NCBI GenBank assembly: GCA_009746045.1
Contig: RPFO01000065.1
Span: 6,094,124 to 6,158,123 of the forward strand
Length of the DNA stretch: 64,000 nt
Reading direction: 5' to 3'
DNA from: Mesostigma viride
Lineage: Eukaryota; Streptophyta; Mesostigmatophyceae; Mesostigmatales; Mesostigmataceae
Shown: positions 21,754 to 30,932 of the stretch, piece by piece
How the letters are laid out: every line of letters starts with the position of its first letter
Position numbering within the stretch: the stretch's first letter is position 1
Notes under the pieces: model-generated
What the model was told of the DNA's origin: nothing
Seen by the model: only the letters and a program-made list of their open reading frames with translations
The model's database searches: none
Translations under genes and position numbers: made by a program

Positions 21754-21897
21754 TTAGGGCTTCTTCGGGTTGAGTTGGCGAATCGAGCTTGTTGAGCCCT
21801 GCTCGAAGTAATGCTCAAATGCGATGCCCAGGCCCGCCAGCACATCATCAAATGTGATTAGTTTCACAGGTGGTCCGAAGAGTTCCAAACGTGGTTG
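21754..21897 (-). CDS. Terminal exon of an unidentified - strand gene
   Basis: After an AG acceptor (AATTAG|CAACC) an open stretch of 47 codons encodes a well-behaved segment with FGPPVKLITFDDVLAGLGIA and ends in QLNPKKP and a TAA stop. The preceding exon is not certain; the ORF at 21905-22411 lies immediately upstream on the same strand. Function unknown. Confidence 0.35.
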   Translation of the reverse strand, partial: QPRLELFGPPVKLITFDDVLAGLGIAFEHYFEQGSTSSIRQLNPKKP

Positions 21898-21904
21898 CTA
21901 ATTT

Positions 21905-22411
21905 TCAGGCAGTGCCTGAAGGCCGCCTCGAAAGTGAAACGCGAAAGTGAAAAGGGGTCACAAACCCTATGTTCATATCCTTGACTCCCCCGTCGAGAAC
22001 GAACCGAAAACCAGCGCCATGAACGAACTTGTGACGAGTAGATGACGACATCGTGGTTATGGCGTCGTACCCCCCCTGGTGCAGCTGCTGCTTTATCGCC
22101 GCCTTCCTGTCCTCTTGCTTCCGCCCGGGCGAAAACCAGGCGCTTCGCAATGCCTGGAGATGTGATATTCTAATGGGCTTCATGCACTCGTGGCCGCACT
22201 TACAGTCGAACGTCTCGTCGGTCACTAGGCTGCCGGCATGGGTGCTGCCGCTTAGCACTATGGCTGCGAACTTGCGCTTCCCATGGTGTCCCATCACCAT
22301 GATAGCGAAAGCCAGGAAGCAGATAGCCACGATTATGTCCCAGCAAAGCCATAGCACACCTTCCGTTTCGACCGCCATGTCGGCCACTAGTCCGGATAGC
22401 TCAATGTGCAC
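21905..22411 (-). CDS. Cys-motif ORF, possible transposase N-terminal fragment
   Basis: A 168-codon frame with ATG at 22411. It begins with a hydrophobic stretch (LCWDIIVAICFLAFAIMVMG) that could be a membrane segment. This is followed by a Cys-rich motif FDCKCGHECMKPIRISHLQA and RSAWFSPGRKQEDRKAAIK. A C-x-C-x3-C motif followed by an LR...W and basic helix occurs near the N-terminus of several TTAA-target transposases, but this is a weak by-eye likeness. The first 28 codons lie in the left arm of a large palindrome and are therefore duplicated in inverted orientation at 22879-22952. No catalytic domain follows. Confidence 0.4.
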   Translation of the reverse strand: MHIELSGLVADMAVETEGVLWLCWDIIVAICFLAFAIMVMGHHGKRKFAAIVLSGSTHAGSLVTDETFDCKCGHECMKPIRISHLQALRSAWFSPGRKQEDRKAAIKQQLHQGGYDAITTMSSSTRHKFVHGAGFRFVLDGGVKDMNIGFVTPFHFRVSLSRRPSGTA

Positions 22412-22952
22412 CTGACCTTGACACTAATCGCACAAACAGCCACAATTTTGCAAGCAAGAAGACATGGCTACCTCGGCATTTCATGAAATGTACTTCGTGA
22501 AATGCATTTCGTGAAATGTACTAAGGAACGTGATTGGCCGGCGTTCGCTCGCCAAATCTCGCAAAATGTACTAAGGCACGTGATTGGTCCCGCAAAATGT
22601 ACTAAGGAACGTGATTGGCCGGCGAAGATTCTGTAGGGAATTTTAATTGCAGCAAACAGAATCTTCGCCGGCCAATCACGTTCCTTAGTACATTTTGCGG
22701 GACCAATCACGTGCCTTAGTACATTTTGCGAGATTTGGCGAGCGAACGCCGGCCAATCACGTTCCTTAGTACATTTCACGAAATGCATTTCACGAAGTAC
22801 ATTTCATGAAATGCCGAGGTAGCCATGTCTTCTTGCTTGCAAAATTGTGGCTGTTTGTGCGATTAGTGTCAAGGTCAGGTGCACATTGAGCTATCCGGAC
22901 TAGTGGCCGACATGGCGGTCGAAACGGAAGGTGTGCTATGGCTTTGCTGGGA
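22338..22952. repeat. Near-perfect 615-bp palindrome (297-bp arms, 21-bp loop)
   Basis: Bases 22338-22634 are the reverse complement of 22656-22952, with 22635-22655 as spacer. Each arm contains three copies of a TGTACTAAGG(A/C)ACGTGATTGG unit and several AAATGTACTT/GAAATGCATTTC motifs. The AAATGTAC core also appears next to both ends of the surrounding element. Confidence 0.9.
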
Positions 22953-24140
22953 TGATTATCATCGTAGTACATCATATGTATTACAGTACATTTCACGAAG
23001 TACATTTCATGGAGGCAGAGGGAAAGTTCCTGTTCATGGTGAGTCGGGGTTAGCAATCACGGCAATGTCGATACATGTACTTGCAGTATATACAAATGCC
23101 ATAATGTCCTTAGATGCAGCATGAATGTCTACTGTTCGGATTTCTTTTATCACGATGCTTAGGATGCCTTCCGACAGAAATCTGCTGCGCTACAGGTCGG
23201 GAATACCTGAACTTGATATGCGTGGCCAGTGGCCATGGCAGCCGGGGTCGGTAAGAATTAACTTCGATAGCCATGAATAATGCGGAAAGTGAACGTTGTC
23301 CACCCGCTGCACAGGGAAAATGGCTGCACAGGAACGGCCTGACGTGATACTGTCGCAAAGCAGTTCTCATAAGCCGACAATTACACATTCGACTTATGAT
23401 CGATAATCGGCGCAGGCCTTCGACATTCAAGCGCGCATCGAAACGTCGTGAGGATTTCGGACATTTAGATGAAGTTGGATTGTTTTCGGCCCTCGTATTT
23501 GCCATGATCTTGGCCATCCAATCTTTTTGCTTCGTGCACAGTTTGCGTTTGCAGTTAAGCGTAGGTACATGACAAGCTTGCGTTTGCGTTTGCGTTTGCG
23601 TTTGCCTTTGCCTTTGCCTTTGCGTATACATTTGCATGTGCGCTTGCGTTGCCGTTTGCTTATGCGTCCCAATGTATGTCTGGCTTTGGGCAATTCTATT
23701 TCCTTGTCGTTGGGATATGAGTGGGTGCTGGCGGTGGTGTTACTGTCGGCAGGTAGAGTGGCAGTGGCTTCAACTTCTGTTGCTTTTTCATTGCATTTGC
23801 ATTTTCATTGGGTCTCTGTAGTTAACAACTGCTTTAAATATCTTTGTTAATAGCCGGCTTCAGCTGTAATTTCGATTGCATGTTGCTTTTGAATTGCATT
23901 CGCACTGGGCACATGCAGTGGGCATTAGGCATTGGTAGTGCAATTACACATGCAGTCACACTTGCAATTGCAATGAAGTTGAAATTGAAGCTGCAGCTAA
24001 AATTTGCTACGTGCCTAACTGGTACAGTCGCATGTGCAGTCAACTTTGTGCTTGTTTATTATTATTATTTCTTCTTCTTATAATTTCTTCTTATTATTAT
24101 TATAATTTCTTCTTGCTTTTCGTAATGTGTGGTGGTTAGA
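22953..24140. other. Non-coding part of the TTAA-flanked element
   Basis: No convincing gene. A (TTTGCG)n/(TTTGCC)n hexamer tract lies at 23578-23670, and AT-rich (TTA/TTC)n at 24056-24115. Confidence 0.5.
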
Positions 24141-24146
24141 ATGGTG

Positions 24147-24301
24147 ATGGCAGGGGCAGGAGCAGGGGCAGGGGCAGGGGCAGGGGCAGGGGCAGGGGCA
24201 GGGGCAGGGGCAGGGGCAGGGGCAGGGGCAGGGGCAGGGGCAGGGGCAGGGGCAGGGGCAGGGGCAGGGGCAGGGGTAGGGGCAGGGGCAGGGGCAGGGG
24301 C
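24147..24301 (+). repeat. (GGGGCA)n hexamer array
   Basis: About 25 copies of GGGGCA with one or two variants. All frames are open on both strands. G-quadruplex-prone. Confidence 0.97.
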
Positions 24302-24571
24302 AATCATGAGTTGCTTTCGGCCTGGCATGTGCACCAGAACTGGCATATGTGCTCGCAATGCAGCTTGCTACTCTTGTTCCTTTTGTTTGCCTTTTCTTTT
24401 GTTTGGGAACTGTTCGTGCAGGGGGGTGGGATGAGGCCGCGAGTCTCTGGGCAGGGGCATTGACGTGGGTAGGTGTGTGTCTGGGCTAAGTCTGCAATTG
24501 TCGCTGCTGTGCTGTACTTCTGGCTGTGGCTTACGGTGCATTTGTGGCTTGGAGTAGGGGTGAGGCTAGGG

Positions 24572-25394
24572 TGGGCGCAGGCGCGGGCGTGGGCGTGGGC
24601 GTGGGCGTGAGCGTGGGCATGGGCGCGGGCGTGGGCGTGGGCGTGGGCGTGGGCGTGGGCGTGGGCGTGGGCGTGGGTGTGGGCGTGGGCGTGGGCGTGG
24701 GCGTGGGCGTGGGCGTGGGCGTGGGCGTGGGCGTGGGCGTTGGCATGGGCGTGGGCGTGGGCGTGGGCGTGGGCGTGGGCGTAGGCGTGGGAGTGGGCGT
24801 GGGCGTGGGCGTGGGCGTGGGCGTGGGCGTGGGCGTGGGCGTGGGCGTGGGTGTGGGTGTGGGCGTGGGCGTGGGCGTGGGTGTGGGCGTGGGCGTGGGC
24901 GTGGGCGTGGGCGTGGGCGTGGGTGTGGGTGTGGGTGTGGGCGTGGGCGTGGGCGTGGGCGTGGGCGTGGGCGTGGGCGTGGGCGTGGGCGTGGGCGTGG
25001 GCGTGGGCGTGGGCGTGGGCGTGGGCGTGGGCGTGGGCGTGGGCGTGGGCGTGGGCGTGGGCGTGGGCGTGGGCGTGGGCGTGGGCGTGGCGTGGCGTGG
25101 GCGTGGGCGTGGGCGTGCGCGTGCGCGTGGGCGTGGGCGTGGGAGTGGGCGTTGGAGTGGGCGTGGGCGTGGGCGTGAGCGTGGGCGTGGGCGTGGGCGT
25201 GGGCGTGGGCGTGGGCGTGGGCGTGGGCGTGGGCGTGGGCGTGGGCGTGGGCGTGGGCGTGGGCGTGGGCGTGGGCATGGGCGTGGGCGTGGGCGTGGGC
25301 GTGGGCGTGGGCGTGGGCGTGGGCGTGGGCGTGGGCGTGGGCGTGGGCGTGGGCGTGGGCGTGGCGTGGGCGTGGGCGTGGGCGTTGGCGTGGG
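24572..25394 (+). repeat. (GTGGGC)n hexamer array, long block
   Basis: About 135 copies of GTGGGC, with variants such as GTGGGT and GTGGGA and two short register breaks near 25089 and 25362. The long Val-Gly, Trp-Ala, His-Ala and Pro-Thr frames are repeat translations, not genes. A unique flank of about 110 bp before it (24465-24571) recurs before the next block. Confidence 0.97.
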
Positions 25395-25712
25395 TAGGTG
25401 TGTGTCTCAGCTACGTCTGCTATTGTTGCAGCTGCGCTCTACTTCTGGCTGTGGCTTTGGGTATAATTGTGGCTTGGAGTAGGGGTGAGGCTAGGGTGGG
25501 CGTGGGCGTGGGCGTGGGCGTGGGCGTGGGCGTGGGCGTGGGCGTGGGCGTGGGCGTGGGCGTGGGCGTGGGCGTGGGCGTGGGCGTGGGCGTGGGCGTG
25601 GGCGTGGGCGTGGGCGTGGGCGTGGGCGTGGGCGTGGGCGTGGGCGTGGGCATGGGCGTGGGCGTGGGCGTGGGCGTGGGCGTGGGCGTGGGCGTGGGCG
25701 TGGGCGTGGGTG
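25395..25712 (+). repeat. Second flank plus (GTGGGC)n block
   Basis: Positions 25395-25493 repeat the flank at 24465-24571 with substitutions (both include TGTGGCTTGGAGTAGGGGTG). A shorter GTGGGC array (25494-25712) follows. Together they form a duplicated flank-plus-array module. Confidence 0.9.
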
Positions 25713-25990
25713 AGAATGGGCGGGTGCGGGGGCAGGGGCATGGGCATGGGCGGGGCGGGGGCGGGGGCGGGGGCGGGGGCGGGGGGGGGGGGGGCGGGGG
25801 CGGGGCGGGGGGGGGGGCGGGGGCGGGGCGGGGGGGCGGGGGCGGGGGCGGGGGGGGGCGGGGGCGGGGCATGGGCGTGTGCATGGGCGTTGGGGGGGTC
25901 AGGGGGGCTGGGGTTGGGTTTGGGTGGGTGGGTCATTGGTGCAATGTTTGGAGTTGGGGCTTGTGGGGGGGGGGGGGGGGGGGCGCATGG
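25713..25990 (+). repeat. GGGGC-rich and poly-G tract
   Basis: Runs of GGGGGC and poly-G at 25728-25872 and at 25964-25983, separated by ordinary sequence. No gene. Confidence 0.9.
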
Positions 25991-26653
25991 GGATTGCCAT
26001 GCGCGTGCACGTGGGCGTCCGCGTGATCCTCTGTTCGTGTACATGTTCATGCATGTGCCATGACGGCACAATGCATGTCAGATTCGTGACTTTATCGTGT
26101 GTTCCCTAGTTGCAAGTATTACTGCTAAAATTCATTGCAGCATTCCATTCCTTGCATAATGCTTGATTGCTTGCATCAGTTCATTCTATACTTCGATCAT
26201 GACCTGAAGTGCTTAAGTATTACCAGACTCTCGCGCAGTGTCAGAATGTCCAATTTTTAGCACACATGCATGTTTGCACACCAAAGCCCTCATTCCCATG
26301 TTGATAAGGCTAAGTAAAACATTTTTTTTTTGTGCGGTGATCCACGAAATGCAGCTGTGAATGGCTCTAGGAGGTCACCAATGGTGGCCAGACCTGTTAT
26401 TGAGCATTGGGAGACGTTACAGGGGCATCAATCACAGTTACATTTAGTTCATATGTAGTTCAATTTAGTACATTATAGTATAAATGTAGTAGAAAATAGT
26501 ACAACCTAGTATATTGTAGCATATACTAGTTCAACTACCTCCAGATGAGATCCAGGGGCTATGGGGACACTTTTTATGCAAAACTGAACTTGAAACAAGC
26601 AAAAAACAAGAAACTTGGAAAAACTCAAAATGTACTTGTGCTGGAGTACATTC
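25991..26653. other. Right end of the TTAA-flanked element, non-coding
   Basis: AT-rich, with many TAGTA/TAGTT steps at 26445-26530 and the subterminal AAAATGTACTT motif just inside the right terminal repeat. No gene is seen. Confidence 0.5.
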
Positions 26654-26657
26654 TTAA

Positions 26658-27551
26658 CGGCTGGCAGGGGCGGTGCAATCAGGGCAGGGTCTCATGCAGC
26701 GGATGCTGGACCAGCTCGGGCGTCAGGGCGATCACTCAGTCGCCACCTCAGTAGGCTACGAGGCCGCTTCCCGGGCAGCCTCACACGAGGAGTGGTCGAT
26801 GGGGGACTTCATACGGACCATTCCGGGGAGGACCGTAAGACACGGTGGGCCGGGGCTTCGAACGGAGAAGTTGTGTGTGGTGTTCGAGGGACCCTTGATC
26901 TCGGTCCCTACTGGTATGCACCTGCCCGCCCCTTTGGTTTTTCAAGCGGGCCCTTGGTGCGCGGTTGACCGTGGTGCTTATTGGGAACAACTAGAAATCA
27001 CCTTCTTCCCACAGGCGCCGCTGCCCTTGCCGCAACCTGACGACCTTCGTTTTCCCCGGACGGTGGGCCACACGGTGCGGTTCGGTACCGAGGATTGGTG
27101 GGATTGGAGGTATCAGGTGGATGGAGTGGGGCACGTGGTTACGCCGCCCAAGGTGGCCCCGGCGGAAGGGCGTGCCTTCCTGGAACGGGTGGTGCCGGAC
27201 ATTGTAGGGCCCCCCAGGGCGACCATCCTTGAGGATCACGTGCGCACCGAGGTTTTTATGATGGGGGTGAAGTTTGTTCGTGATCACCGCTGTGGGGTGG
27301 CGGATTGGTCGGCGCTGACCCTTCTCTTTACCCACCCCCAGTATCTCGCTGGGTTCCTGGCCATGTGGCCCCGGGGTACGTGGGTGGAGCTGTCCCGGTT
27401 GGGTCGGCAGAAGACGTCCCCATATCAGATCGCCTTCGAGGTGGACCTATGTGCGCATCCAGGGGTGATGACTCATATTATGACCCCCGTGGGGCGACGG
27501 GCTCTCCTTGAGGCCCAGCAGCTGCGGCGGAATACTAGCGGCGGACGCTAG
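26658..27551 (+). pseudogene. Post-pol ORF of the retrotransposon, segment 3 (C-terminal part)
   Basis: An uninterrupted frame of nearly 300 codons begins right after the TTAA duplication (RLAGAVQSGQG) and ends at 27551. The protein is globular in composition with many Trp and Pro (EEWSMGDFIRTIPGRTVRHG, TEDWWDWRYQVDGVGHV, HPQYLAGFLAMWPRGTW) and a basic end (RRALLEAQQLRRNTSGGR). No known domain is recognised. It is complete at the 3' side and sits 220 bp before the 3' LTR, so it is the conserved-looking core of an additional retrotransposon gene. Being the longest clean frame in the element, it may be under selection in active copies. Confidence 0.65.
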
Positions 27552-27757
27552 AGTATATATTTCAGTTTCGGGATGGATAGCGGAGTCCAATCCCCAAGGT
27601 TTTGGCTACTACGTCAGGGTTGGGCATGTGTATCAACCTCTAGAGGAACTGGCATTACTGACCTGCGGGTGAACCGAGGTCGGGACATAGTACTCTTATA
27701 GTAGTCTTGTTTTGTGATCCTATTATACCTTTGTACGGTAGGGACTACCGACCCCCG
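27552..27757 (+). other. 3' untranslated spacer of the retrotransposon
   Basis: Short non-coding stretch between the post-pol stop codon and the polypurine tract. Confidence 0.5.
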
Positions 27758-27771
27758 TGGGGGGGGAGGAG
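27758..27771 (+). promoter_or_regulatory. Polypurine tract
   Basis: GTGGGGGGGGAGGAG directly abuts the first base of the LTR, the expected place for plus-strand DNA priming. Confidence 0.8.
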
Positions 27772-28354
27772 TGTTACGTCCCGGCCCTTTAGGTCGGACG
27801 TAACAATGGAATAAATTACTAAGGCCTTGTGGCCGTTGTACCAAGTTTTATGGACATTGGCTATTGTGTGAATTGGACTAGTTATTTTGGTCCTAGGTTG
27901 CCCTTTTAGGGACCGGTGCTGTGGCGCCGCGCCAGTTATGAGTCTGTCCGAAGTACTAGACGTGGATCCTGTAGTTGAGGGTCGATGTCGGCCCGGATCC
28001 TACGTGGAATGATTGGCTTGGATTGTTCCAGGGAAATGGGCGTGTACCTGCGCCGCAATCAACCTAGGTTAAATTGGTCCGAGGACGAGAGTCTCGTCCT
28101 CTTGGTTTGATGAATGATAAGTGCGAATACGCCTACACATTGAACCCGGGGCAATTATCCATTTGTATTTGGTGTTGCTAGCCATTATAAGTGTGTACTA
28201 ATTAGCTTGGCATCAAGCCGTGATGCCAGATATCTCACGACTCACGTCGTGAAGCGCAACCTACTTTAGGCTACCTTGAATTATTCCTAATTCCGGCAAG
28301 AAGGGTCTTTCGCTACGTAGCTCAGGCTAGGTGTGTCTGGGCTGGGACGTAACA
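27772..28354 (+). repeat. 3' LTR (583 bp)
   Basis: It begins TGTTACGTCCC and ends GGGACGTAACA, a perfect 11-bp inverted terminus with the canonical TG...CA. It directly follows the polypurine tract. A second inverted pair (TTACGTCC ... GGACGTAA) lies within its first 35 bases, so the start can form a hairpin. Confidence 0.85.
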
Positions 28355-28825
28355 GAAAATACAGCATACCGTAGCTAGCAATAGCCACGGTCACGCCTTA
28401 CGCTATTTGCAGGCACCATCATGCCCGGAGCTACCCAATAAAAGTCTGCACAAATCTCGGTTTAGCCGAGAGTCCGGGCGTTCGGAATGAATAAACATGT
28501 GTTAAGAAGTCGAAACACCATGGAAATACCAAGCATGGTGCCGCAGCAGACCCGAGTCCTGCCGTAATAATATGTATGCCGGTTTCCAGGGTTTCCGCAT
28601 GAAAGTTGGGTGAGAAACTGGAAAAATCTACGTTTCCTTTGCATGCCCCAGTACCTCAACAAACTCGTAGAAACCTCATTATCAACCTTTGAACGCATCA
28701 TCATGGTCGTGCCACCCAACAGCCACTGAAATTCGCGCGAAAACTGGCGAGATCTACCTGCCGCCATCGCCGTCGTCTTCACCTTCGTCCCGCAAAAATG
28801 CCTGATTTCAGTGGTACATATTTGT
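28355..28825. other. Flank of the LTR retrotransposon, nothing recognised
   Basis: No gene is supported on either strand. One short hairpin (CTCGGTTTAGCCGAG near 28458) is visible. Confidence 0.4.
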
Positions 28826-29025
28826 TTGCAGCTGTCACAAAAAAAATCCAAAAAATACCAGGATTTTTTCTTGAGTTCTACGGGATGTAAGGAGGCCGTC
28901 CACCGAGTTTCAGACCGAAAATCTCGTATCTACTGTGCCTGCCACGTGTCAGATTACAACGCGATACATCGCGAACGTTCTAACCCTACAACGCGATACA
29001 TCGCGTTGTAAAAAAACACGGGTTA
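28826..29025 (+). repeat. Repeat block with paired palindromes, copy 1
   Basis: It contains AACGCGATACATCGCG twice, separated by GAACGTTCTAACCCTAC, and an upstream A-rich segment (TTTGCAGCTGTCACAAAAAA, then TACCAGGATTTTTTCTTGA). An inverted copy lies at 38296-38500. Confidence 0.8.
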
Positions 29026-29156
29026 AGGTCACTTGGGCCGCAGCATGTTGGTGACTCCGTTCTTTCTTTGGGTGCGAAAATATGCCGAGCTACCTATTAT
29101 AACATGACCCCCCCAAGAGGAAGGGTCAAGTGCTCTCTCTCCCTTCTTTGGTCGCC

Positions 29157-29340
29157 ATGCAGGACAAGACGCGGTGGCAGAAGATTGTCAAGGCTCACAC
29201 GCCTGACCCTGTGGGCAAGCCACCTCCCCCCAAGAGGAGGAGGCATTTTGATGAGTAGGGTAGTTAGGCTTTTCTAGACTAGATAGCTTTGAGTTAGGTT
29301 AGTTCGATTACGCGGCTTCCAGTCCCCTCCACCCATTAAT
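29157..29340 (+). pseudogene. 3' end of an older LINE (ORF2 C-terminus and tail)
   Basis: Thirty-four codons from 29157 to the TAG at 29259 encode MQDKTRWQKIVKAHTPDPVG and then a basic end. They parallel the ORF2 C-terminus of the complete LINE (MMDKAKWAQVIEDN...VGK...). An untranslated stretch and a short ATTAATTA tail at 29334 follow. A homologous 3' end lies at 38235-38295. Confidence 0.5.
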
Positions 29341-29515
29341 TAGAAACATAACTCCGTTGGGAGTACATGTAGCACATATCCCTGAGAAGGGGCAAATGGC
29401 TTTTAATACATTCTGGGCTACTTCCTGCAAGGGTGGGAATGTAAGCTACCCTTGCTCTAGGTGCACCACCACCTAGACCACCACAGGCAGGGTTCGTAAT
29501 TTTCCGGAACCAGCT
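29341..29515 (+). other. LINE 5' leader, repeated elsewhere
   Basis: The segment AACATAACTCCGTTGGGAG...GTAGCACATATCCCTGAGAA recurs at 36995-37130 and 38510-38640, each time just after a (TTAA)n tail. Confidence 0.7.
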
Positions 29516-30858
29516 ATGGCAGAAACTCCGTCAACCGCCTCCCCTTCTCTCTCCGAGAGGGAGGCTTCAGCGCCCAACACGATTACGCAACTAATTGCAG
29601 ATGCGGAAACCATTGCGACGCAGCCCCAGGCAAACGCGGCCGCCATTACCGCCTCCTCCAAGCGGCTTTGCTGCACCCCAGCCGACGAGATGGAGAGCCA
29701 GATTCCCCCGCCATCGTCTTCCAAAGACACCCCCATTGACGACGCCATCGACGACGACGACGACGACGCTAACGACGCTGAGTTCGACCCAGCATCCTTC
29801 CTGCCTGGCCAGGTTGTCGACGAGCAGCAGTTCTTTTCGCTTACCGCCGAGCAGGCGCAGGCTATCCTGCGCCACCTGCACGACACCGGCAAGGAGATAT
29901 ATTTTCCTTACGCGTCTGGCGGGACCATTCCAGTGGACGCGCTCGCCGAATTGGACGAGCCACAGCTTCGACTTTCTGTTTTCTTGAGTCACGCGCAGGC
30001 CCCTTGCCTCCGGGCACTCTTTTCCGCTTTCGAGGACGCCGAGCACGGCACCGCCAACACCGGCCCGATGCTTCCCCGGAAGCAGCAGGCCTGCACAAGC
30101 TCAATAAGAAAGTCGCAGACATGGCTGCCCAACTCGGCGCCTTGTCCACCGCTATCAGCAAAGACACTGCTGAGCTCCACTCCAGCATTGCCGAGGTCAA
30201 GGCCGCCCTGACCAGCCCGCCCCAACCAGCCGCCCCCGCACCGGCCACCAGCTACGCTAACATGGTCAAACAGACGGACATTGCCAACCTGATGGAGGAT
30301 GCCGCACGCAGGGGGGCTGCAGCCCACAAGACTGCTATCGAGGAGGACCTGCGCTCACGCAGTATAGTGGTCCGGTATTTTCAGGTCGCACAGGAGCCTG
30401 AAACGGACCTGATGCTAGCGCAACGCCTGTACCACAGCCTCATCGTGGGCCGGCTGCAACTGGGCAACGAACGCATCCGCATTGAGTCGGCAGCTTGGAT
30501 GGCGGGCCAGCCTGGCCCCATCCGGGTGACCTTTGCGAATGTGGCCAACAAGGTGAAGGTGCTTTAGGCCCGCAAGCTCCTGGGCGGGAGAAACGCGCCG
30601 AGCCTCGACGACCTCCTCTCACCGGCCCAGCTAGTCATCAAGAATGGTCTGCTGGGCAGCGACGTGGCGATCAAGGCCAGGCACGACGGCCAGAAGGTCT
30701 ACGTCCGCCTCGTCCACGACACCCCCGTGCTATTCATCAACGGCCAGCGCACGGAGGCGCAGGCTCCTAACAAGCGGCACAAGTCGGGCCGTACCAGGCC
30801 CGCCCCAGCTGCGTCATCATCGTCTACGCACGTCCCGGGTATGGATGCCGCCCGGTAA
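29516..30858 (+). pseudogene. LINE ORF1 (nucleic-acid chaperone type), broken
   Basis: ATG at 29516 opens an acidic N-terminal part (DDAIDDDDDDANDAEFDPAS). The frame shifts near 30010-30090 to KLNKKVADMAAQLGALSTAI (a likely coiled coil), then YANMVKQTDIANLMEDAA and IVVRYFQVAQEPETDLMLAQ. This arrangement parallels L1-type ORF1 proteins (coiled coil, RNA-binding domain, C-terminal domain), which coat the LINE RNA. An in-frame TAG at 30565-30567 interrupts it, and the same frame continues to 30858 (LGSDVAIKARHDGQKVYVRL). Family assignment is by architecture; the residues are not close to any named protein I know. Confidence 0.65.
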
Positions 30859-30932
30859 GGGCACACCCTCGCGGCCTCGCGGTACAATAGGCTTTGGGCA
30901 CAGCCTTTATAAACAAGCCCCTTTCCATCCTC

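Larger units (their letters stand above)
18249..26653. mobile_element. TTAA-flanked DNA transposon, Kolobok- or piggyBac-type, about 8.4 kb
   Basis: A 16-bp perfect inverted repeat GAATGTACTCCAGCAC bounds the segment (18249-18264 and, inverted, 26638-26653), with TTAA directly outside on both sides (18245-18248 and 26654-26657). TTAA target duplications are characteristic of piggyBac and Kolobok. Termini beginning with two purines (GA) fit Kolobok better than piggyBac, which usually begins CC. Both ends also carry an AAAATGTACTT motif just inside. No full transposase is recognised, so this copy may be non-autonomous or decayed. The flanking retrotransposon ORF resumes on the far side, confirming an insertion. 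Confidence 0.8.
1..28354 (+). mobile_element. Ty3/gypsy chromovirus-type LTR retrotransposon, interrupted by two DNA transposons
   Basis: Domain order is Gag, zinc knuckle, aspartic protease, reverse transcriptase, RNase H, integrase and chromodomain, followed by a post-pol ORF, a polypurine tract and a 3' LTR. This order (RT before integrase, chromodomain last) is that of Ty3/gypsy chromoviruses. The 5' LTR must lie before position 1. Removing the elements at 8327-17940 and 18249-26653 leaves about 10.3 kb in the window. The reading frame changes many times (near 1540, 2170, 2760, 3110, 3370, 3750, 5860 and 6240), so this copy is inactive. Chromodomain integrases usually direct insertion toward heterochromatin; that role is inferred here from family membership. 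Confidence 0.9.

Noticed and set aside
24465..25712. Possible CRISPR-like or satellite-spacer array
   Set aside because: The repeats are contiguous hexamers without unique spacers, and the organism is eukaryotic.
24304..26071. Very long ORFs of His-Ala, Val-Gly, Trp-Ala and Pro-Thr repeats
   Set aside because: They come from the (GTGGGC)n hexamer array, where every frame is open on both strands; there is no non-repeat domain.
28957..29012. Helitron 3' end (palindrome followed by a CTRR-like tail)
   Set aside because: Copy 1 ends TTAA instead of CTRR, no A/T insertion context is seen and no rolling-circle gene is present.
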